From positions 1-45,689 of the forward strand of contig JAUCBJ010001333.1 of NCBI GenBank assembly GCA_032718475.1: 45,689 nt of DNA, in the 5' to 3' direction. Source of the stretch: Nemertoderma westbladi (Eukaryota; Xenacoelomorpha; Nemertodermatida; Nemertodermatidae). Positions 1 through 10,526 of the stretch are shown in pieces (position 1 is the first letter of the stretch; each line of letters opens with the position of its first letter). Under the pieces are notes generated by a model, which worked only from the letters and a program-made list of their open reading frames with translations, made no database searches and was not told the origin of the DNA. A program made the position numbers and the translations under genes.

Positions 1-518
1 GCTTGGGTAGCTCTATCAAAAATGGATACCATCTGGAAATCAGATCTCTCCAGGCACCTGAAGACTAAGTTCTTTCGAGCCACAGTGGAAAGTGTATTTT
101 TATACGGGGGTGAGACCTGGACACTGACTAAATCACTTGAACAACGAATTGATGGTTGCTACACAAGACTACTAAGGGCAGCCCTAAACATCAGCTGGAG
201 ACAACACATGACAAACGCCGAGCTTTATGGTACAATACCACTTGTATCAACCACCCTCCGTGAACGCAGATTAAGATTCAGTGGGCACTGCTGGCGAAAT
301 AAAGACGAGGTCATACCAGATCTACTTCTCTGGCAACCAACTCATGGAAAGCGTAGTCGTGGACGACCTGCCATAACATATATAGATCAACTTGAAAGGG
401 ATACTGAACTTGGGAGAAACGAAATTGCGACAACTATGGAGAATCGGGAAGCCTGGAAGGATCTCAATTCCACTGTCCGAGTTCGCTCGACCTACTGTAG
501 TAGTAGTAGTAGTAGTAA
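1..518 (+). mobile_element. 3' end of an RTE-like LINE (RT C-terminal region)
   Basis: The frame is open at the left edge of the window and runs to about 495, so the element begins outside. The product resembles the region after the RT core in RTE-like non-LTR elements: an SVFLYGGETWTLT segment, then RLLRAALNISW, then LRFSGHCWR, then LLLWQPTHGKRSRGRP, and a terminal region with the pattern RxEIATTMENREAWK. A (TAG)n run at about 498-516 follows the coding end directly; short simple repeats are the usual 3' tail of RTE elements. No catalytic RT motif is in the window, so this is a partial copy. The family name rests on motif recognition only. Confidence 0.75.
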
Positions 519-1170
519 GCATCCTTTACTGCATTGTCAGTTCTGAGTTTCTCCCAGTCATATTTGATTTGCTTACTTGTCCTGGGTTTGCTGGCTCTCA
601 AACTGAGTCTGATCTCTGCAGTCACGATTCTGTGGTCCGAACCAATTAGGTTGAACGAGCTGTATGCCTCGCAGTTGATCATGCTGTTTCTCCACTTTTT
701 GTTTATAAGGATGTAATCCAGTTGTGCTTTGGTTCCATTAGGGTATTTAAAGTTCCATAGCTTCCCCTTACTCTTTTCGAATGTGTTGTTTGTTGGTATC
801 AATTCACATTCTTCCATTAAGGTCTAAGTGTAAGCAAGCACCCATTTCTGTTCGAACTGGTATAACCCTTGATGTCTTATAGGCCAATTTGCGCATTCAT
901 GTCACCAGCAATGACTTTGCAATTGTGTTTCGGAGAATCTCCTTTATAAGTCCAGTCAGATCTTCATAAAACTTGACTGCTTGTTCTGGCTCTGAGGCAT
1001 TGGTTGGACTGTAGCAACATATAACTGTTGCCTTGGGATTCCCATCAAATGTTACGATCATAACCCTGGAATTTATAGATTCGATGTTGTTTAGGGTCTT
1101 AAGTGCAAATGGGCTTAGCAGAATTCCTACTCCATCAATGGAACTCAAGTCAATAGAATAGGATACACAG
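519..1170 (-). mobile_element. Broken LINE apurinic endonuclease fragment
   Basis: Reading the minus strand from about 1,150 downwards gives the AP-type endonuclease of an RTE-like element. The order is VGILLSPFALKTL, then VICCYSPTNAS, then GDMNAQIG (about 881-906), then WNFKYPNGTKAQLDYILI, then GSDHRIVTAEI. The GDMN and SDH motifs are the catalytic signature of these nucleases. A frameshift lies just before GDMNAQIG: the 897-1148 frame ends there and the motif is in another frame. The fragment ends in the same TAC/TAG microsatellite that ends the plus-strand LINE, so two opposed fragments meet at that repeat. No RT domain follows. Confidence 0.75.
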
Positions 1171-3599
1171 TTTAATTTCTTCTCATAATAATCTGCTATT
1201 TTCCCCTTTGCACCTTTTTAATTGCTTCCGAGTACTCCCCTTATCTGTAATCCAGTCATCCGTCTGCTAGATTTTCTGAAAGGAATGTGTACCACACAGT
1301 ATAAATCGATATTGTCTGATTGGGTGATACCGGTTGGTTGTAGGTACTAAAGAATCACTTTCGATCTTGATAGAAACATTTTCTGACGTCGTTCTTTGTC
1401 CGCCCGTTTATCTCAGCCGTATACGACGAATATTCCAACCCTAATCTACCTTCGCCCCAATATATTCTTCATTGATCTCAATATATTTAGCATTAGTTTG
1501 TGCATTCCTACTCTACGGGGTAGTCCACGCCACCTGTAAGCGATATCGAACTCAGATGACGACACATTGAATCCTCGTTAACTTCCATCCCTTATCGCCT
1601 ATTAATAATTAATTAAGTGGATCCCGGTAGATTCTTTGTAATGCCAATCTCTTTGTTCACCGTCGATACTCCCTTTGAACCCTAGATGGCGCTGCTGTAT
1701 ATGCCGCCCACCTACAACGAATTACAATCGAATTGCCCGCGTTTGACTTGCCTCGCACTCTATGTACATTTACAAACATCTATTAATACGCTGCCGGGCT
1801 GCCGTTAATTACTTGACGTATTTCCCCCCCCCCCCCCAGTCCAGTATTGATACCTGATACCTGTATTTTTCAAATAATACAAATCAAAAATATGTATTTG
1901 TTCTCCCGTTTTTTTTTTAAACAATAGAATGTGTTGAGGTAACAGCGATGTCATTTAGTTGTTATCCATTTATTAAATAACCTGGATATAAAACTGATGG
2001 TAATAAATATAAACAATTAAAGTCTTTGTAACACATGGTACATACAGAGTACCCAGGTGCGGAAACCTTTTCAATTTTCCTTATTAATAAATGAGACCGT
2101 TGTATCTTTTCTTTCCTTCATCACTATAATGTTCCACAGTCGCCATATATCGGCCACAGGCTCAGGTGTTCAGTGTCAGTGATTGACCTCGGATTTTATC
2201 ATTTGTGTTTCTTTTTATTTGTTTAGTTATTTATGTTTGAATTCGTGCTAAAGCATAGATCGTACTAAAACTTTAGTTTGGAGCCCCTCAGGGACATTAA
2301 AAAAAGTTTTTTGATAAAAAAAAAAGTCGTACGAACGTATTATGTATAAAAAAATCATACATTATACATACTGTACCGCATGCTGCATACAGATGCCGTA
2401 TACATACTGCAGACCGTTTACAGACCCCACAAAGACACACGATGAGTATTCTAGCTCATATCTGACAGGTCTCAACTTAAACGGATCATAAATAACGGAT
2501 TTGACTTTCAGACATTTCGCGAGCGGCAGACTAGAGAACTGTAGACCGTCAGACCGACTTGAGTTAGCTGATATTGAGTTTCAACTACGGTATTTTATAT
2601 TGAATTGAAAAACCCGCTATTTATTTGTATTGTTTATTACCATTAATGTTTAGCCAATCGAAGTATAGTTAGTTAGTAAGTCGTTCGCGCGAGTTACTAT
2701 TGGAACGATGCGTAGCATCTATTGGACATGCTTTCTGCAAAATTTCGCTTTATTTCGTTTACAATTTTTGTAGGAGAAGATACATTTCCTACAAACAGTG
2801 TGTGTGTGTAATCTTGGCTAATTTACCATAAATACATCTAAAATAATGTACAAAACGTTCCAGTTTATTTATTCTACACTTCTTCCATTCCGAGACTAGT
2901 GCCTATAACTCAGGCTCCAGTCTGAACTCCTAGCGGATATACAGTAGGTGTTACTTGTAATAATGTGGTGTTTACTAGCGGCTCCCAACATTGAATCCGC
3001 TAAGGCACTTAATAATTAAATATTAATCCCTATTTGTTAGTGAATGAACTCACTGTACAACCCCATAAAAGCAGCATCGATTAATTTTTCCATCGTTCTT
3101 TCATTTCCTGTTGATTAGTTTTATAGCCTTGGGGGCTTGGCGTGCACACGAAATGTTTCTTTACATTACAAAGAAACTCCTAACCATGGATGACTCCAGA
3201 TGAAAGTAGATTAACGGTACAAATAGTGGGCCCATAACAACAGTATGAATAATTAAACGTACAAATATCCGCCTTCCTGGTTGCAATTGTAATAAATTGT
3301 TGATTTGCAAGCAGGTTGGGCGAGCTGTTTGTTCGTTTAATTATTTGTACTGTTCCTGTGGGCCCACTACGTGCACTCTTAATCTCCAATTCGTGTTTAT
3401 ATGCGGAATATAGTATTCCGTAGTGGTTCATATCAATCTTTGTTAAATTGGTGACATTCATGGCGAGATTAGAAGCGCAGTTCTACTGCTACCATCGGCC
3501 TACTGCATTGTAACTGCGCATTCAGAATTCTGTGATGGCTTAACGTAAACAATCTGTGCCACCACCATGCAATCCACAATTGCATGCTGTAATGCTGCG
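1171..3599. other. AT-rich stretch without a recognised gene
   Basis: I see no convincing exon, RNA gene or repeat family here. The stretch holds a 14-nt C run at 1,824-1,837 and scattered A/T runs. The exon at 3,863 begins with an incomplete codon, so an upstream exon of the host gene must exist. It could lie here or left of the window, but I could not identify it. Confidence 0.5.
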
Positions 3600-3835
3600 T
3601 ACTTTAAAAATGTTGTGCCGGCCTGTCGAAAAAATTGCGCCGCCACAACTCCCTATCCCCCATGACTTTCGCGAGATTATCCGCATCTTCAAGGCCAGTG
3701 TCCTTTAAGATGCGTCTCAAGAAAGTCATGGGCTGTCCACCATGCTTATTTTCTCCATGAGGCTGCCAAAGTACAAGATTTTGCACAAGCTGGTCCTCAA
3801 GGCGAAAGCCATGTCCTGCGAAGCTATTTATTAAA
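3600..3835 (-). mobile_element. 3' terminal LINE fragment, intact tail
   Basis: The minus strand encodes LVLWQPHGENKHGGQPMTF, then LRRILKDTGLEDADNLAKV, then a MGDRELWRR segment, ending at a stop. This is the extreme C-terminus of the same LINE family as the fragment at 10,526-11,453, matching it closely in nucleotides around 3,685-3,790. The fragment sits immediately upstream of the splice acceptor at 3,862, so it is intronic in the host gene. The upstream RT is missing, as in a 5'-truncated insertion. Confidence 0.7.
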
Positions 3836-3862
3836 TTCTGATTTATTAATTTTATTCTGCAG

Positions 3863-5854
3863 AAATTTAATTGAGCAGCAGGTGCGCAATCTTTCTGACT
3901 TCAATCGCGCAGTACGCGGACTCACCACTGGGGGGCGTGTGAACCCCGGCGGCAAACAGGAGCCAAAGACAGCGGACCGTTCGGACGGGAACCGAACTGA
4001 AACGGACCCGGACCTTGGTGTATACTCCTCTAGGAGTATGGGGGGCGCCCCCAACCAGACCCCTTCGCCCTCTGTGAGACCCTCCCCTGCACCTTTATAT
4101 AAGTCGAGAGTTCCAGAAGCGACTAAGACTCAGCCCATTATGCACGTACCAAAGAGTCCACGGGTCGCCCCACAGCATTCCTCCCCCGCTAAAAGTCCCC
4201 TAAAATCCCCCGATTCACCCGCCAATAGTTCAGGCAATTCCTGTCTGACCCCCGATTCATTGGACGTGTCATTCAGTAGCCCAGCAACCGAGTCATTGCC
4301 TAGCAACACATCTACTCGAAGATCGGAACGAGGTCAGCCCAGAATTGAATCTAACGGCGATATACAATCCAATACTCAGTTATCTACTGCCACTACTTGT
4401 GCTACATCAGTATCAATTAACCAACCGCCTTTATTATCACAAAAGCAACCTGTTTCAATTAGCCAACCTGTAACAGTTGCTTCAGAAACAGTTAACCAAA
4501 CTGATCAATTAAAACCAGCTGTCACAGTTAACCAAACTGATCAATTAAAACCAGCTGCCAAAGTTAACCAAACTGATCAATTAAAACCAGCTGCCACAGT
4601 TAACCAAACTGATCAATTAAAACCAGCTGCCACAGTTAACCAAACTGATCATTTAAAACCGGCTGCCACAGTTAACCAAACTGATCAATTAAAACCGGCT
4701 GCCACAGTTAACAAACGCGCAAAAGCTGGTAAAGAAACGGCACCACCGCTAAACGAAACGGTCGCAACTCCCGTGACCACTCCAACACGCACAGATGTTA
4801 ATGCATCTCGTATTCCCGTGATTATGTCCAAAAACAGTGGAAATAGGGCAAACCATCGACCCGCGGACACATCTAGCCTTCCCGCAAGGACCCCAACCCA
4901 CCCTGCACCAACCCCCGCCCACACTGCACCAAACCCCACCCACACTGCACCTACCACTAACCCCCCTGCACCAACCCCTGCCCACACAGCACCAACCCCA
5001 GCTCACAGTGCACCAACACCCGCCCAACCTGCACCAACCCCCACTACCACACCACCCACCCCCGCCCATCCTGCACCAACCCCCATCCACCCTGCACCCA
5101 CCCCCACTAGCACAGCACACACCCACCCTGCACCCACCACCAACCCCCTTGCTCCAACCAACACATCCCCAGCCCCCAGACCAGACCCCTCCGACTACCG
5201 CAGACCGGTCTGCCTCCCACGTAAACCCGACTCCCCTATCGCTTCCTCCCGCGCCTCTCCCGTGGCCACCGTCGCTCCCATCGTCGTGAAACCGAAGCCG
5301 AGCGTCACCACGGCAACGACGGTCAATGAGACGCTCGCTGTCCGGGAGACCACAGTAGTCGCGGATGCATTGGTCACCAAGGATACGAGGAACATCGTCG
5401 GATACGATTCGGTTCGCGGGCTGGAAGTTCGTCGAGTGGAACGCGTTCCTCAGCCGACGGAACGCGTTCCCAACCCCGCGGAGCGCGTTATCCAACCCAC
5501 CACCGTATCGACGCCTCTAGTTAAACCGATAGACACCCCCGTAACATCCACCGACGCGGGGGTACACGTCTCCCAGGGATACAAGTCGTCGGGATTCATT
5601 CGAGTTCCGCGGAATAGTCCGGAGGAACGCCGGAGTTCCACTCCGGACGCGGCGCGGATGGTAGAGACGAACCCGGACGAGATCGAGTCGATCGGAGTCG
5701 AAGAGGTGGTGAACGTGGCCGCTAGAGGGATACTCAAACGTCGGGAATCTCCGGCGCCCTCTAGGGACGGACGAACGCACTCAGCTTTGGGTGGCTCTAT
5801 ATCGGTGGATAGAGTGAGGGATTCCTTGGAGTGCCTCCAGGTGGCGTCTAATAG
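3863..5854 (+). CDS. Host gene, visible exon 1 (disordered Pro/Thr/Ala-rich protein)
   Basis: Unrecognised protein. The exon follows a good acceptor (pyrimidine tract and CAG at 3,860-3,862) and opens with the last base of a split codon, so the true start is upstream. GTG at 3,882 is an internal valine. It begins NLIEQQVRNLSDFNRAVRGL, possibly helical, and then becomes long disordered sequence rich in SP and TP sites. Within it are about six copies of a 12-residue repeat (NQTDQLKPAATV, 4,491-4,714) and a Pro/Thr/Ala-rich mucin-like tract (about 4,890-5,200). The last 600 nt are CpG-rich and encode a charged, Arg/Val/Pro-rich segment. The donor at 5,854 (ATAG|GTTAGT) joins in phase to the acceptor at 6,793. 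The alternative pair CAG|GTGGCG (5,840) and acceptor 6,800 is also in phase. Without splicing, a stop follows at about 5,898-5,900. Confidence 0.75.
4491..4714 (+). repeat. 36-bp coding tandem repeat, about 6 copies
   Basis: The unit GTTAACCAAACTGATCAATT plus 16 nt is repeated head to tail with a few substitutions and no frameshift. It adds a 12-residue period (NQTDQLKPAATV) to the disordered part of exon 1. Because 36 is a multiple of three, copy-number change keeps the frame. Confidence 0.9.
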
Positions 5855-6700
5855 GTTAGTTAGAAATCGATTTCTAGTAGTACCTCTAGGTGGCGTGTAA
5901 TAGGTAAGCTAAAAATGATTCTTAGGAGTGCCTTTAGGTGGCGTCTAAAGGGATAGTCAGAAAATCGCCCATGTGAACTAGTGAAGAATACCAGGATTTA
6001 CGCCCATGTGAAGAATACCAGGATTTCACTTGTCGGTCGACTTTTTATTGGAGTTTTATTTATGAAAATTTTTATTTTTTTTAATTTATCCTTATTAAAT
6101 GTTTTATAGCGCTTATTTCTGTCTTATAAGCTGTACATATACTAATTCGTTTATTGGCCCATATGAAGAATACCAGACTTCCTACCGTTATATTTCACTT
6201 TGCATGTCGCCCATGTGAAGAATACCAGGTTTTAACCAAAACATAGGTTACATAAGGACTGAATTTAACCAAAACAATAAACGAATTAGTATATGTACAG
6301 CTTATAAGACAGAAATAAGCGCTATAAAACACTTAATAAAGATAAATTTAAAAAAATAAAAAATATTCATAAATAAAACTCCAATAAAAAGTCGACCGAA
6401 AAGTGAAATCCTGGTATTCTTCACGGGCGTAAATCCTGGTATTCTTCACATGTGCCATGTGTGTAAATCCTGGTATTATCATTACATTATTCACATGGGC
6501 GGTAGAACCTCTAGGTGGCGTCTAATAGGATAGTTAGGAATGATTCGGAGTGCCTCAAGGTGGCGTCTAAAAAGTTAATTAGAAGTGGATTCCTAGTAAT
6601 ACCTTTAGAGCATCTATTAGGTTAGTTAGGAATGGATTCCTTGGAGAGTCTCTAGGTGGCGTATAATAGATTTGTTAATTCGATATGTCTTGGAATGCCA
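5822..6700 (+). repeat. Exon 1 donor array: ~45-50 bp units carrying the 5' splice site
   Basis: About seven imperfect units, three before and four after an inserted foldback element. The consensus starts GGATTCCTTGGAGTGCCTCT, continues AGGTGGCGTCTAATAGGTTA and ends GTTAGGAAT. The first unit is the coding end of exon 1 plus its donor. Later units keep donor-like AATAGGTTAGT or AATAGGTAAGC, but stop codons now precede those sites in the exon 1 frame. A degenerate eighth unit may lie at about 6,685-6,715. Divergence between units is much higher than in the array at 7,299. Confidence 0.85.
5966..6501. mobile_element. Foldback/MITE-like element with ~200-bp inverted arms
   Basis: Both ends read CGCCCATGTGAA inwards, and the motif GAAGAATACCAGGATTT is repeated two or three times inside each end. 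The arms continue as long inverted copies: ACTTTTTATTGGAGTTTTAT on the left pairs with its complement near 6,375-6,395, and the segment around 6,110-6,155 pairs with 6,283-6,330. There is no coding capacity. It interrupts the exon 1 donor array between two units. I could not identify a clear target-site duplication, so the superfamily is open. Confidence 0.8.
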
Positions 6701-6793
6701 CAGGTTGGTGTATATTCTTTCTGTGTTTTCTTTTTATGTTATTCTTTCTTTATATTAATGTATTATGTTTATTGACTTTCTTTCTTAACGCAG

Positions 6794-7328
6794 ATCCCAG
6801 AAGAAATCCGTTCGGTTTACCGACGAGAACGGTTCTAGAACGCCGCTGGCATTTTTTGACGACGCCTCCTCCGCGCATCGCTACCCTCCCAACTCTGGCC
6901 GACCCACGGTCGCCGGGGTAAACCGACCCCAGATGACCCCGACCCGCACCGTTACCATAACGACCCCGTCCTGGGACCCGCGAGCCCGGCTCTCCAAGCA
7001 GGCCCTGGCCGCTAAGGGGCCAACGCACGCCGCCGCTAGGGGGACACCATCTGGAGGCGCGGCCACCCGGAAGAAACAACAGATAGGTCTAGACATCGGT
7101 AGGGGTCCCGATGGTGACGTAACGAATGGCGACCTCGAGTTCCCCGGGCAACCAACTCAACAAAGAAACAACGTCATAAAACACAACGGCGGGTTAGATG
7201 GTGACGTCATCGGTGCTATGCAACCGGATAATCTCCAGAAAACGCCGACGGATGAGGAAATAAATATATTATGGGATAAAGTTCGCAGTTGCCTTGACCG
7301 ACGCGGTAATGTGCTGCAGTACAGCCAG
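6794..7328 (+). CDS. Host gene, visible exon 2
   Basis: Unrecognised segment of the host protein. The acceptor is TTCTTTCTTAACGCAG (ends 6,793) and the donor is CAG|GTAGGT (7,328/7,329). The exon enters in phase from 5,854 and leaves in phase 0. It encodes SQKKSVRFTDENGSRTPLAF near the start. KSVRF fits the RVxF consensus used for docking to protein phosphatase 1, but this is a motif match only. A basic, Thr/Pro-rich stretch follows (MTPTRTVTITTPSWDPRARL). The end is more folded-looking (TPTDEEINILWDKVRSCLDR). The last ten codons (RRGNVLQYSQ) are the part amplified in the adjacent 44-bp array. CpG density is high, as in exon 1. Confidence 0.75.
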
Positions 7329-10300
7329 GTAGGTTGAGTGATAGACGCGGTAATGTGCTGCAGTACAGCCAGGTAGGTTGAGTGATAGACGCGGTAATGT
7401 GCTGCAGTACAGCCAGGTAGGTTGAGTGATAGACGCGGTAATGTGCTGCAGTACAGCCAGGTAGGTTGAGTGATAGACGCGGTAATGTGCTGCAGTACAG
7501 CCAGGTAGGTTGAGTGATAGACGCGGTAATGTGCTGCAGTACAGCCAGGTAGGTTGAGTGATAGACGCGGTAATGTGCTGCAGTACAGCCAGGTAGGTTG
7601 AGTGATAGACGCGGTAATGTGCTGCAGTACAGCCAGGTAGGTTGAGTGATAGACGCGGTAATGTGCTGCAGTACAGCCAGGTAGGTTGAGTGATAGACGC
7701 GGTAATGTGCTGCAGTACAGCCAGGTAGGTTGAGTGATAGACGCGGTAATGTGCTGCAGTACAGCCAGGTAGGTTGAGTGATAGACGCGGTAATGTGCTG
7801 CAGTACAGCCAGGTAGGTTGAGTGATAGACGCGGTAATGTGCTGCAGTACAGCCAGGTAGGTTGAGTGATAGACGCGGTAATGTACTGCAGTACAGCCAG
7901 GTAGGTTGAGTGATAGACGCGGTAATGTGCTGCAGTACAGCCAGGTAGGTTGAGTGATAGACGCGGTAATGTGCTGCAGTACAGCCAGGTAGGTTGAGTG
8001 ATAGACGCGGTAATGTGCTGCAGTACAGCCAGGTAGGTTGAGTGATAGACGCGGTAATGTGCTGCAGTACAGCCAGGTAGGTTGAGTGATAGACGCGGTA
8101 ATGTGCTGCAGTACAGCCAGGTAGGTTGAGTGATAGACGCGGTAATGTGCTGCAGTACAGCCAGGTAGGTTGAGTGATAGACGCGGTAATGTGCTGCAGT
8201 ACAGCCAGGTAGGTTGAGTGATAGACGCGGTAATGTGCTGCAGTACAGCCAGGTAGGTTGAGTGATAGACGCGGTAATGTGCTGCAGTACAGCCAGGTAG
8301 GTTGAGTGATAGACGCGGTAATGTGCTGCAGTACAGCCAGGTAGGTTGAGTGATAGACGCGGTAATGTGCTGCAGTACAGCCAGGTAGGTTGAGTGATAG
8401 ACGCGGTAATGTGCTGCAGTACAGCCAGGTAGGTTGAGTGATAGACGCGGTAATGTGCTGCAGTACAGCCAGGTAGGTTGAGTGATAGACGCGGTAATGT
8501 GCTGCAGTACAGCCAGGTAGGTTGAGTGATAGACGCGGTAATGTGCTGCAGTACAGCCAGGTAGGTTGAGTGATAGACGCGGTAATGTGCTGCAGTACAG
8601 CCAGGTAGGTTGAGTGATAGACGCGGTAATGTGCTGCAGTACAGCCAGGTAGGTTGAGTGATAGACGCGGTAATGTGCTGCAGTACAGCCAGGTAGGTTG
8701 AGTGATAGACGCGGTAATGTGCTGCAGTACAGCCAGGTAGGTTGAGTGATAGACGCGGTAATGTGCTGCAGTACAGCCAGGTAGGTTGAGTGATAGACGC
8801 GGTAATGTGCTGCAGTACAGCCAGGTAGGTTGAGTGATAGACGCGGTAATGTGCTGCAGTACAGCCAGGTAGGTTGAGTGATAGACGCGGTAATGTGCTG
8901 CAGTACAGCCAGGTAGGTTGAGTGATAGACGCGGTAATGTGCTGCAGTACAGCCAGGTAGGTTGAGTGATAGACGCGGTAATGTGCTGCAGTACAGCCAG
9001 GTAGGTTGAGTGATAGACGCGGTAATGTGCTGCAGTACAGCCAGGTAGGTTGAGTGATAGACGCGGTAATGTGCTGCAGTACAGCCAGGTAGGTTGAGTG
9101 ATAGACGCGGTAATGTGCTGCAGTACAGCCAGGTAGGTTGAGTGATAGACGCGGTAATGTGCTGCAGTACAGCCAGGTAGGTTGAGTGACAGACGCGGTA
9201 ATGTGCTGCAGTACAGCCAGGTAGGTTGAGTGATAGACGCGGTAATGTGCTGCAGTACAGCCAGGTAGGTTGAGTGATAGACGCGGTAATGTGCTGCAGT
9301 ACAGCCAGGTAGGTTGAGTGATAGACGCGGTAATGTGCTGCAGTACAGCCAGGTAGGTTGAGTGATAGACGCGGTAATGTGCTGCAGTACAGCCAGGTAG
9401 GTTGAGTGATAGACGCGGTAATGTGCTGCAGTACAGCCAGGTAGGTTGAGTGATAGACGCGGTAATGTGCTGCAGTACAGCCAGGTAGGTTGAGTGATAG
9501 ACGCGGTAATGTGCTGCAGTACAGCCAGGTAGGTTGAGTGATAGACGCGGTAATGTGCTGCAGTACAGCCAGGTAGGTTGAGTGATAGACGCGGTAATGT
9601 GCTGCAGTACAGCCAGGTAGGTTGAGTGATAGACGCGGTAATGTGCTGCAGTACAGCCAGGTAGGTTGAGTGATAGACGCGGTAATGTGCTGCAGTACAG
9701 CCAGGTAGGTTGAGTGATAGACGCGGTAATGTGCTGCAGTACAGCCAGGTAGGTTGAGTGATAGACGCGGTAATGTGCTGCAGTACAGCCAGGTAGGTTG
9801 AGTGATAGACGCGGTAATGTGCTGCAGTACAGCCAGGTAGGTTGAGTGATAGACGCGGTAATGTGCTGCAGTACAGCCAGGTAGGTTGAGTGATAGACGC
9901 GGTAATGTGCTGCAGTACAGCCAGGTAGGTTGAGTGATAGACGCGGTAATGTGCTGCAGTACAGCCAGGTAGGTTGAGTGATAGACGCGGTAATGTGCTG
10001 CAGTACAGCCAGGTAGGTTGAGTGATAGACGCGGTAATGTGCTGCAGTACAGCCAGGTAGGTTGAGTGATAGACGCGGTAATGTGCTGCAGTACAGCCAG
10101 GTAGGTTGAGTGATAGACGCGGTAATGTGCTGCAGTACAGCCAGGTAGGTTGAGTGATAGACGCGGTAATGTGCTGCAGTACAGCCAGGTAGGTTGAGTG
10201 ATAGACGCGGCAATGTGCTGCAGTACAGCCAGGTAGGTTGAGTGATAGACGCGGTAATGTGCTGCAGTACAGCCAGGTAGGTTGAGTGATAGACGCGGTA

Positions 10301-10526
10301 ATGTGCTGCAGTACAGCCAGGTAGGTTGAGTGATAGACGCGGTAATGTGCTGCAGTACAGCCAGGTAGGTTGAGTGATAGACGCGGTAATGTGCTGCAGT
10401 ACAGCCAGGTAGGTTGAGTGATAGACGCGGTAATGTGCTGCAGTACAGCCAGGTAGGTTGAGTGATAGACGCGGTAATGTGCTGCAGTACAGCCAGGTAG
10501 GTTGAGTGATAAACGCGGTAATGTGC
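7299..10526 (+). repeat. 44-bp minisatellite, 73 copies of the exon 2 donor
   Basis: Each unit is GACGCGGTAATGTGCTGCAG, then TACAGCCAG|GTAGGTTGAG, then TGATA. The first copy is the true exon 2 end. The donor GTAGGT starts at 7,329 and the last at 10,497, exactly 72 periods of 44 bp, so there is no net indel. I see only about four substitutions (near 7,885, 9,190, 10,211 and 10,512). In the exon frame the unit after the first donor contains TGA, so only the first donor gives a continuous frame. The units also contain CTGCAG and ACAGCCAG, which could act as weak acceptors. The array ends abruptly in LINE sequence. Confidence 0.98.

Noticed and set aside
1-1170. Twin-priming (5' inversion) of a single LINE
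   Set aside because: The inverted piece lies beyond the 3' tail of the plus-strand piece, whereas twin priming puts it on the 5' side.
3180-3461. 93-residue minus-strand ORF
   Set aside because: No recognisable domain and no splice or promoter support; consistent with a chance frame.
3882-3884. Host protein starting at GTG 3,882
   Set aside because: The frame is open upstream to the acceptor at 3,862, so the exon is internal.
4685-5495. Gly/Trp/Val/Cys-rich minus-strand ORFs opposite exon 1
   Set aside because: Complement of the Pro/Thr/Ala-rich coding tract; no independent support.
5840-6800. Alternative exon 1-2 splice (CAG|GTGGCG to acceptor 6,800)
   Set aside because: In phase and possible, but the donor is weaker than ATAG|GTTAGT. 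Kept as a secondary option, not the main model.
7299-10526. CRISPR-like array
   Set aside because: The units are contiguous identical repeats without unique spacers, in a eukaryotic gene.
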